From: UBA6055 sp965203755
Lineage (GTDB): Bacteria; Chloroflexota; Anaerolineae; Aggregatilineales; Phototrophicaceae
Direction of reading: 5' to 3'
NCBI GenBank assembly: GCA_965203755.1
Contig: OZ241910.1
Span: 2,170,001-2,234,000, forward strand
DNA: 64,000 bases
Positions within the stretch are counted from its first letter, which is position 1. Every line of letters begins with the position of its first letter. The notes under the pieces are model-generated. The model was not told the DNA's origin, ran no database searches, and saw nothing but the letters and a program-made list of their open reading frames with translations. Both the position numbers and the translations under genes were made by a program. Below are positions 32,318 to 40,144 of the stretch, piece after piece.

Positions 32318-33426
32318 TTTTTTTTAGTTTGCGCTGCCGGCTCGTCACTGTGTTCAGTCAATTCGCCCGCCTCTTCGCCGGCGCCGATCTCCTGCCGTTT
32401 TTCTTCGACGGCCGCTTCAACCGCGTTGAGGTCGGCTTGGGCATCAGAAAACGGGCCGCGTTTCAGGCGATGCGGAATGGTCAGGCGAATCGCCAGGGTA
32501 ATATCGCGGTCATTGATGGCGGTGCGCCCTTCATAAGCGGCATGAGCCCGCGCGGTTTTCAAAACGACCAGATCGGCGCGGTGTCCGTCGATATGCAAAT
32601 CGCTGATGATGCTGGCGATGACGCGCAGGTCGCTGGACCTATGCGAAACCTGGTCAATGATTTCGCGGGCGGCGGCGATGCGCTGTGATAATTGTTCATC
32701 AACCGGCTGCCATTCGCCCTTGAAGTCCAGCGGGCTGTTTTCATAGGCGATATGCCGTTCAAGAATCTCAATCCGTTCGCCGGCGTCTTTGATGCCGGCG
32801 ACATCCACCGAAAGCGCGAAACGGTCAAGCAGCTGCGGGCGCAGGTCGCCTTCTTCCGGGTTCATGGTGCCGACAAGGATGAAACGGGCCGGATGACTAA
32901 AGCTGATGCCCTCGCGCTCGACGATGTTGACGCCCATAGCGGCGCTGTCCAGCAGAAGGTCAACGATGTGGTCATCGAGCAGGTTGATTTCATCAACATA
33001 TAAAATACCGCGGTTGGCGTTTGCCAGGATGCCGATATCGAAGTGACGTTCGCCAAACTGAATCGCTTTTTCGATGTCGAGTGTGCCGACCACCCGATCT
33101 TCAGTGGCGCTGACCGGCAAATCCACAAAACTGATGCGGCGGCTGGCAGCTGGAAGCTCGGCCTCGCCGGCGTATTTTTGACGGGCGAAATCTGACCATG
33201 ATTCCGGGCGATGAGGATCGTCGTTGAAGGGCGAATCGGCGATGACCTGAATCTCGGGCAAGAGCGCTGCCAGCGCGCGGGCGGCGGTTGACTTGCCGGT
33301 GCCGCGTTCGCCGCGGATCAGCACGCCGCCGATTCGCATGTCGATGGCGTTGAGAATCAGCGCGAGCTTCATCAAATCTTGGCCAACGATGGCGGTGAAG
33401 GGATAGACGGGCGGTCTTTGGCTCAT
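32305..33426 (-). CDS. AAA+ ATPase subunit of Mg/Co chelatase (ChlI/BchI-like), 0-frame product
   Basis: A 373-residue protein starting at ATG 33426 (MSQRPPVYPFTAIVGQ), preceded only by a weak TGGAAA. Walker A GERGTGKS is at 39-46 and Walker B GILYVDEINLL at 140-150. LVGTMNPEEGDLRPQLLDRFALSV, with sensor-1 and arginine-finger elements, follows. The C-terminal helical lid ends in an acidic stretch (EEKRQEIGAGEEAGELTEH) and KKKARR just before the TAG stop. The chelatase inserts Mg or Co into a tetrapyrrole with a large H/CobN subunit not present in this window. The gene shares its mRNA with the downstream VWA frame through a slippery site, so it may yield both a short I-like and a long D-like subunit. 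Confidence 0.9.
   Translation of the reverse strand: MSQRPPVYPFTAIVGQDLMKLALILNAIDMRIGGVLIRGERGTGKSTAARALAALLPEIQVIADSPFNDDPHRPESWSDFARQKYAGEAELPAASRRISFVDLPVSATEDRVVGTLDIEKAIQFGERHFDIGILANANRGILYVDEINLLDDHIVDLLLDSAAMGVNIVEREGISFSHPARFILVGTMNPEEGDLRPQLLDRFALSVDVAGIKDAGERIEILERHIAYENSPLDFKGEWQPVDEQLSQRIAAAREIIDQVSHRSSDLRVIASIISDLHIDGHRADLVVLKTARAHAAYEGRTAINDRDITLAIRLTIPHRLKRGPFSDAQADLNAVEAAVEEKRQEIGAGEEAGELTEHSDEPAAQTKKKARR
32317..32325 (-). promoter_or_regulatory. Slippery A9 run, probable programmed -1 frameshift site
   Basis: Nine A residues on the minus strand form three Lys codons in the 0 frame, followed by GCG AGG CGC TAG. Slipping back one base leads to AGC GAG GCG CTA and the long VWA-encoding frame; +1 slippage meets a stop at once. 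A short GC stem (GGCGC with GCGCC) can form starting about four bases after the run. Dual expression from chlD genes by frameshifting is known in bacteria, which supports this reading. Confidence 0.65.
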
Positions 33427-33532
33427 CAGTTTCCAATTTCTCTTATCATAACCAATTTGACTGAACAGCCGATTATAGGGCAGAGAAGCCGCAGTGACAA
33501 CAGTAGATTTTGTCCCGGCGTAAAGAGAGGCT

Positions 33533-33560
33533 TTGCAGCGCCGGCGGATAGGATTATAAT
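33533..33560 (+). promoter_or_regulatory. Promoter of the PH-domain gene
   Basis: TTGCAG (33533-33538) and a perfect TATAAT (33555-33560) with 16-base spacing, 31 bases before the start codon. The gap of 164 bases upstream of it also has to hold the divergent chelatase promoter, which I could not pin down. Confidence 0.6.
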
Positions 33561-33590
33561 TGACGCTGACTATTTTAAGGGAGCGTAAAC

Positions 33591-33965
33591 ATGGCATTTT
33601 CAAGAATCCTTGGCAACGCCGGCGAGATTGAAGTCAGCAGACTCCAGTCCGATTATGGCGTGTTGATTATCGATGGGGAATCCATTCAGGCTGGATTCAG
33701 AGTGATTCGCGATACCTTCATCTTTACCAACAAACGTCTCATTGTGGTCGATGTGCAAGGCATGACGGGGAGAAAGAGAGAGTATCTTTCCATTCCCTAT
33801 AACAAAATCACCAGATACAGCATTGAAACCGCCGGCCATTTTGACCTTGATGCCGAATTGAAACTCTGGATCGGCAGCGATACGGTCCCACTGGAAAAGA
33901 AATTCAACTCCAAGTCGAATATCTACACTGTGCAGAGGATATTGGCAGAGAACCTGCTGAAGTAG
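33591..33965 (+). CDS. Bacterial PH-domain protein
   Basis: A 124-residue protein made of one bacterial pleckstrin-homology-like domain. The central DTFIFTNKRLIVVDVQGMTGRKREYLSIPYNKITRYSIETAGHFDLDAELKLWIG (about 42-95) has the strand pattern and the TNKRLIxxD and SIPYxxIxxxSxE motifs of this domain. The C-terminal helix (NIYTVQRILAENLL) closes the fold. AAGGGAG precedes the ATG. Such small cytoplasmic proteins are widespread and mostly uncharacterised; membrane or protein binding is presumed. It is followed 49 bases later by a PfkB kinase. Confidence 0.88.
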   Translation: MAFSRILGNAGEIEVSRLQSDYGVLIIDGESIQAGFRVIRDTFIFTNKRLIVVDVQGMTGRKREYLSIPYNKITRYSIETAGHFDLDAELKLWIGSDTVPLEKKFNSKSNIYTVQRILAENLLK

Positions 33966-34014
33966 TCGATGAGACCAGGGCTAAGGCGGCTTTGAACGAC
34001 TCCGAAAGGGACTG

Positions 34015-34956
34015 ATGAAGCCCATTATCTGCGTCACTCCCAATGTGGCTCTGGACCGCACCCTGGTTGTTCCCGATTTCGCGCCCGGGCGCATCTCCCG
34101 CATCCGTCAGGCGATAGCGGTCCCCGGCGGCAAGGGGCTGAACGTGCTGCGCGCGGTTCGGATATTGGGGGGGAAGCCGCTGGCGATGGGCTTGCTGGGC
34201 GGGCACACCGGCCGAATGGTTGCCGCCATGGCCGCCGAGGATGGCTATCCAGCCGAATGGACTTGGCATCAAGGCGAAACCCGCACCTGTACCATTATCG
34301 CGCCGCCGGATGGCAATTCCACCGTGATTAACGAAGCTGGCCAGATTGAGGCATCGGACTGGACGAACCTGGCGGATGACATTTGCCGGGTGGCGGAACA
34401 GACGCAGGCAGACATCATTTGCTTCTGTGGCAGCCTGCCATTGGGCGCGCCGCCGCGGGCGCCGGCGGATGTGATTGAGCGCCTGAATGCGATGGGGCGG
34501 CAAGTCTGGGTGGATTCCAGCAAGACCGCGCTTGAGAATGCCATTTCCGCCCAGCCCTATGCCGTTAAGGTCAACCGCGATGAGATCGCCGCCGTCCTGG
34601 GGCGAAGCGCCGACACTCATGAAGAAGTCGTTTCGGCCGCCAAACACCTAATCGCCGCCGGCCTTGACGCGGCTGTGATCTCGATGGGCGCGGCCGGGGC
34701 GCTGCTCGTCCGGTCGGATCTGACTGTCAAGGCGACGCCGCCCCCAATTCAAGCGGCTGACCCGGTCGCAAGCGGCGACTGCCTCCATGCCGGCATGGTC
34801 ACGGCGCTGGCGGCCGGACGCGGTTTTGTCGAAGCCCTGCGCGCCGCCGTCGCCGCCGGGACGGTCAATGCGCTGTATGCCGGCGGCGCGCAATTCACTT
34901 ACCAGCATTATCTGGACATTCTGCGCGGCACCCAAGTCGAAATCCTTGAGCAGTGA
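34015..34956 (+). CDS. PfkB-family hexose kinase (1-phosphofructokinase/tagatose-6-phosphate kinase-like)
   Basis: A 313-residue sugar kinase of the FruK/LacC group. The N-terminal VTPNVALDRTLVV and VPGGKGLNVLRAVRILGG (about 37-54) are diagnostic. SSKTALENAI, VKVNRDE and ISMGAAGALLV mark the nucleotide-binding half. The catalytic aspartate lies in DPVASGDCLHAG, a variant of the GSGD anion-hole motif of this group. It phosphorylates a sugar phosphate, probably fructose-1-phosphate or tagatose-6-phosphate, with ATP. No PTS genes are adjacent. An AT-rich promoter-like region lies between it and the ABC exporter genes downstream. Confidence 0.9.
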   Translation: MKPIICVTPNVALDRTLVVPDFAPGRISRIRQAIAVPGGKGLNVLRAVRILGGKPLAMGLLGGHTGRMVAAMAAEDGYPAEWTWHQGETRTCTIIAPPDGNSTVINEAGQIEASDWTNLADDICRVAEQTQADIICFCGSLPLGAPPRAPADVIERLNAMGRQVWVDSSKTALENAISAQPYAVKVNRDEIAAVLGRSADTHEEVVSAAKHLIAAGLDAAVISMGAAGALLVRSDLTVKATPPPIQAADPVASGDCLHAGMVTALAAGRGFVEALRAAVAAGTVNALYAGGAQFTYQHYLDILRGTQVEILEQ

Positions 34957-35095
34957 ACTTGACTCCCCGATTGAGAAAGATTTTACAAATTGTTTAACAT
35001 TTTCATATAAAATTCATATATGCGGTTTCTATGATTGCCGCCGAAAATAACACTGTGTCGAGTCATAGTCGGACAAGACAGGAAAGGCCTTGCTT

Positions 35096-36010
<915 letters not shown>

Positions 36011-36019
36011 GGGGATAAC

Positions 36020-38938
36020 ATGAAGAAGGTTCTCTCGATCACGCGTAAAGAACTCAAGCTCTATTTTGGTTCGCCGATGGCGCTGATTTTCGTCGGCGTT
36101 TTTCTGATTTTGACCTTGTTTGTCTTTTTCTGGGTCGATTCATTTTTTGCCCGCGGCATCGCCGATGTGCGGGCGCTCTTTGAATGGATGCCCCTGCTGA
36201 TGATCTTTTTAGTGTCAGCTTTGACCATGCACCAGTGGAGCCGCGAAGAAGACAGCGGCAATCTGCAAGTTCTGCTGACGATGCCGGTTCGTCTGGTCGA
36301 ACTGGTCATCGGGAAGTTCCTGTCGGTGTTGATTCTGGTCGCGGCCGCGCTGGCGCTGACCCTGTTTCTGCCCATCACCGTGGCATCGCTGGGCAGCCTC
36401 GACTGGGGCCCGGTGGCTGGCGGCTATCTGGCGGCTTTGCTGCTGGCATCGACCTATATTGCCATCGGACTGTTTATATCATCGCGGACGAACAATCAAC
36501 TGGTTGCTCTGATTGGAACGGCGGTCGTCTGCGGCCTGTTTCAGGCAGTCGGGTCGCCGGTGATTACGGATCTGTTTGGCGCCGCGACCGGAGATCTGCT
36601 GCGCCTGTTCGGCGCCGGAAGCCGCTTCGAAAGCATTGAACGCGGCGTGATCGACTTGCGCGACCTGGTTTATTATCTGTCGGTGTCGCTCTTCTTCCTT
36701 GGTCTGAACCTCCTGTCGCTGGACAGCAAACGTTGGGGCCAAGGCAGACACCTGCGTTCGCATCGGCGCAGCGGCAAAGCGGCGGCGGCGCTGGCTGGCT
36801 TGAATCTGCTGGCCTTCAACCTGCTCATTGCCCCGGTCAGCGCGGCGCGGTTTGACCTAACGCAAAACAGCGAATACAGCTTGTCCGATGCCACCAAAGA
36901 CTTGCTGGGCGGGCTGCGGGAACCGCTTTTGATTCGCGGGTATTTCAGCGAGCAGAGCCATCCTTTGCTGGCGCCGCTGGCGCCGCGCATCCGAGATACG
37001 CTGCGCGAATATGAACTGGCCGCCAACGGCATGATGGAGCTTGAATTGATTGACCCCTTGACGAACCCGGACATGGAGCGCGAGGCGAACCAAATCTACG
37101 GCATTCGCCCGACGCCGCTCCAGGTCAACGACCGCGGCGGCGTCTCGCTGGTCAATGTCTACTTTGATGTGCTTATCGCTTATGGCGATCAGACAGCGAC
37201 GCTCAACTTTTCGGATTTGATCGAAGTCACCGATCAGGTTCGGCTGCGAAATCTGGAATATGATCTGACAAGCAGCATTCAGCGGGCGGTCTTTGGTTTT
37301 CAAAGTCTGGATGCCGTGTTGGATTCACTGGATGAACCGGCGCGGCTCAAGCTGTATCTATCATCGGCGACGCTGCCGAATGCGATGCAGCCAGCCAGCC
37401 AGAATCTTCAGGATGTAATCGGCGAAATCGCGGCGAATCATCCTGACAAAGTTGTTTTCGAGATGATTGATATGTCCGCGCCGGATGCCGGCATCAGCGA
37501 ACAGGAATTGTTTGACCGCTATGAGATTCAGCCGGTGGCGACCAGCTTCTTTGCCATTGAGACCTTCTACTTGCACCTTGTGGTGGAATCCGGCGACAGC
37601 GTCCAAGTGATTTATCCCGCCGGCGATTTAAGCCAGACAGAGATACGCAGCGCGGTTGAATCGGCGCTCAAACGGCTGTCATCCGGCTTTTTGAAGGTGG
37701 TTGGTCTGTGGCTGCCGCCAGCGCCGGGGCTGGATCAATTCGGGCGGCAGATGCCCAGCCTGCAGCAGTATTCCATCCTGGAAGACAGCCTGCGCGAAAC
37801 ATTTGAACTGCGCCGTTTGACATTGGATGAGGGGCAGGTTCCGAATGAGGTTGATGCGCTGATTGTGGTTGCGCCAAATAACATGACCGACTTGCAGCGC
37901 TATGCCATTGACCAGTTTCTCATGCGCGGCGGGTCGGTGATTGTCGCTGGCGGGCATTATCGTATGGGGGTTGACCCCATCCAGGGCGGCCTGCGGCTCG
38001 ATGTCAACGAAAACGGCATCGAGGAAATGCTTGAAAGTTATGGCATCGCCATCGGCGACAGCGTCGTCATGGACCTGCAAAATGCGCCCTTCCCGACGCA
38101 GACGGAGCGCGACCTGGGCGATATGGTGGTGATGGAATTGCAGGCTTTGGACTATCCTTTCTTCGTCGATGTGCGGCCGAACGGCTTTGATGCCGAGCAT
38201 CCGGTGGTCAGCAGCCTGCCATTTGTGACCATGAACTGGGCTTCGCCGCTGTCGGTGGATGAGTCGCTGCTTGACGATGCGGCTGTCACGACCCTGATTC
38301 GTTCAAGCGGCGCCGCCTGGGAAACCACAGACATCAATTTGCAGCCCGATTTGGAGATCTACCCGGCGCTGGGATTCCCGGTTGGCGAAGAGCAGCTTTC
38401 GCTGCCGCTGGCGGTGGCGGTGCAGGGGGCTTTTGACAGCTTCTTTATCGACAGACCATCGCCCTTTGAAGCGGCGACCGAGGAAGATGCCGCCAGCCCG
38501 GCCGAAGCCATCGGTCTGATTGAACAGTCGCCCAACCCTACCCGCTTAATTGTTCTTGGCAGTTCCGAATTCGTGAATGACAATGTGTATCAGATTTCGC
38601 TTAATTTCGGCGGCGACCGTTTCGCCAGCAATTTGCAGCTGATCGCCAATGCGATTGAGTGGTTTACCGAAGATGGTTCGCTGTCATCCATCCGCAGCCG
38701 CGGCAGCGCCGCCCGCATCCTGCCGCCGATTAGCGCCGCCGAGCAGAACCAATGGGTGGTCATCAACGCCGCGGTCGCCATCATCGGCTTGCTTCTCATT
38801 GCCGGCGCCTGGCAAATCCAGCGCCGCGCCGAACAGCCTATCCTGCTCATCGAGCCATCTGGCGGGTTGACAAGCGCCCAGAGAGATGAAGCGAAAGACG
38901 ATCCCGACAGGATGAAAAAGACAGAAGGAGAAGCCTGA
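36020..38938 (+). CDS. ABC-2 permease fused to a GldG-like domain
   Basis: A 972-residue protein. Residues 1-240 form an ABC-2/GldF-type permease with six helices (ITRKELKLYFGSPMALIFVGVFL, and EEDSGNLQVLLTMPV as coupling region). A helix at about 255-275 is followed by a large extracytoplasmic part starting ARFDLTQNSEYSLSDATKDLL, the entry to the GldG-like (ABC_transp_aux) domain. NDRGGVSLVNVYFDVLIAYGDQTA and VDALIVVAPNNMTDLQRYAIDQFLMRGGSVIVAG follow. One last helix (about 915-933) precedes a charged cytoplasmic tail. In Bacteroidota GldF and GldG are separate; this fusion is common in other phyla. Its stop overlaps the next start (TGATG). Confidence 0.9.
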   Translation: MKKVLSITRKELKLYFGSPMALIFVGVFLILTLFVFFWVDSFFARGIADVRALFEWMPLLMIFLVSALTMHQWSREEDSGNLQVLLTMPVRLVELVIGKFLSVLILVAAALALTLFLPITVASLGSLDWGPVAGGYLAALLLASTYIAIGLFISSRTNNQLVALIGTAVVCGLFQAVGSPVITDLFGAATGDLLRLFGAGSRFESIERGVIDLRDLVYYLSVSLFFLGLNLLSLDSKRWGQGRHLRSHRRSGKAAAALAGLNLLAFNLLIAPVSAARFDLTQNSEYSLSDATKDLLGGLREPLLIRGYFSEQSHPLLAPLAPRIRDTLREYELAANGMMELELIDPLTNPDMEREANQIYGIRPTPLQVNDRGGVSLVNVYFDVLIAYGDQTATLNFSDLIEVTDQVRLRNLEYDLTSSIQRAVFGFQSLDAVLDSLDEPARLKLYLSSATLPNAMQPASQNLQDVIGEIAANHPDKVVFEMIDMSAPDAGISEQELFDRYEIQPVATSFFAIETFYLHLVVESGDSVQVIYPAGDLSQTEIRSAVESALKRLSSGFLKVVGLWLPPAPGLDQFGRQMPSLQQYSILEDSLRETFELRRLTLDEGQVPNEVDALIVVAPNNMTDLQRYAIDQFLMRGGSVIVAGGHYRMGVDPIQGGLRLDVNENGIEEMLESYGIAIGDSVVMDLQNAPFPTQTERDLGDMVVMELQALDYPFFVDVRPNGFDAEHPVVSSLPFVTMNWASPLSVDESLLDDAAVTTLIRSSGAAWETTDINLQPDLEIYPALGFPVGEEQLSLPLAVAVQGAFDSFFIDRPSPFEAATEEDAASPAEAIGLIEQSPNPTRLIVLGSSEFVNDNVYQISLNFGGDRFASNLQLIANAIEWFTEDGSLSSIRSRGSAARILPPISAAEQNQWVVINAAVAIIGLLLIAGAWQIQRRAEQPILLIEPSGGLTSAQRDEAKDDPDRMKKTEGEA

Positions 38939-39981
38939 TGTTGAACCGCAGCAATATGATTCTTGCTGTCCTGCTCCTGATTCAGATTGCTTTGCTGGGC
39001 ATCTCTGCAATCAGCACAGCCCGCCCTGGAGCGGCGCCGACGGAACCTCTGCTGGCGGCGTTTTCTATCGAAGCTGTTGACCGAATGACCATTGCCGATA
39101 ATCTCGACAATGAGATCGTCCTGGCGCGAAGCGAAGCCGGATGGGCGCTGCCCGATGCCGATGACTTTCCGGTGAATGGCGCCAAAGCAGAGGAACTGCT
39201 GGGCAAGATCGCCGCCCTGAACACCAGTCGCCTGATTGCATCCAATCCATCCAGTCTGGCGCGGCTGGAAGTCAAAGACGATGACTTTCAGCGCAAGGTG
39301 AGCATCGCTGCCGATTCATCCACCGAGACGGTTTATCTTGGCGGCAGCGGCGGCGGCGATGCGGTCTATGTCCGCCGTGGCGGGGATGACAATGTGTATC
39401 TGGGCGTCGGGCTGAATACTTGGGAAGCGCCGCCGCAGGTTTCGGCCTGGATCAACGCGAGTTACGTCAGTGTGCCACAGGACGATATCCTGGCCTTAAG
39501 CCTGAACAATGCCCATGGCAGCTTCAGCTTCCAGCATGACGGCGAATCGTGGATCTATGCCGGCGCCGGTGAAAACGAAACCCTTGACGCAGCGCAGATG
39601 ACGAACATCCTGCGAAATGCGGCTTCGATTCACATGGTTGAACCGCTTGGACTGGAAGCGCGAGACGAGTATGGGCTGGATCAGCCGGCGGTCACGGTGG
39701 AAGTGGTGTATCGCCAGGCTGTTGAAGTCGAGCCAGAGACGGCCGATACGGATGAGACAGCCGAAGCGGTTGATGAGACCCAAGCTGAAATTGAATATGC
39801 CGCGCGGTCTTATACCCTTGCCATTGGCGCCCGACAGGACGATGGCAATTATGCGCTTCAATCCTCATCAAACGACTATGTTGTGCTGGTGCGCCCATCG
39901 GTGATGAATGTCTTTGCCAATGTCAGTCAGGACATGCTGGTCAAAGCCGTCGAATCAGAATCCGATGCCAATGCCGAATAA
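38938..39981 (+). CDS. DUF4340-domain protein of the Gld-type exporter
   Basis: A 347-residue protein anchored by an N-terminal helix (NMILAVLLLIQIALLGISAIST). The DUF4340 pattern follows: FSIEAVDRMTIADNLDNEIVLARSEAGWALPDADDFPVNGAKAEELLGKIAAL, then TVYLGGSGGGDAVYVRRGGDDNVYLG and NMSYV-like strand SAWINASYVSVPQDDILAL. The second repeat of the domain ends near residue 335. Acidic runs (EPETADTDETAEAVDE) interrupt the last third. It overlaps the permease gene by one base and AAGGAG supplies its ribosome binding site, so the three genes form one unit. It probably assists the GldG-like part outside the membrane. Confidence 0.88.
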   Translation: MLNRSNMILAVLLLIQIALLGISAISTARPGAAPTEPLLAAFSIEAVDRMTIADNLDNEIVLARSEAGWALPDADDFPVNGAKAEELLGKIAALNTSRLIASNPSSLARLEVKDDDFQRKVSIAADSSTETVYLGGSGGGDAVYVRRGGDDNVYLGVGLNTWEAPPQVSAWINASYVSVPQDDILALSLNNAHGSFSFQHDGESWIYAGAGENETLDAAQMTNILRNAASIHMVEPLGLEARDEYGLDQPAVTVEVVYRQAVEVEPETADTDETAEAVDETQAEIEYAARSYTLAIGARQDDGNYALQSSSNDYVVLVRPSVMNVFANVSQDMLVKAVESESDANAE

Positions 39982-40012
39982 GTCGGCGATTTCCATATTT
40001 TGACAAAAGTCC

Positions 40013-40042
40013 GATGAGGCTTGCCTGACGGTTAGCCTCATC
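40013..40042. terminator. Perfect 9-bp hairpin after the exporter operon
   Basis: GATGAGGCT (40013-40021) and AGCCTCATC (40034-40042) around a 12-base loop, 31 bases after the DUF4340 stop. There is no T-run on the plus strand, so termination would be inefficient or factor-dependent. Confidence 0.4.
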
Positions 40043-40073
40043 AAAGCTCACCGCGCCGCAGCGAACGCAGCCC

Positions 40074-40102
40074 TCGTCATCTAAACGCTTCGCGCTTATA
40101 AT
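40074..40102 (+). promoter_or_regulatory. Putative glyS promoter
   Basis: A perfect TATAAT at 40097-40102 with a weak -35 TCGTCA at 40074-40079, spacing 17. The start codon follows 42 bases later. Confidence 0.45.
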
Positions 40103-40144
40103 ACGGCGCGTGATTCATCACCGCGCAAATCATCAGGAAGAGCC

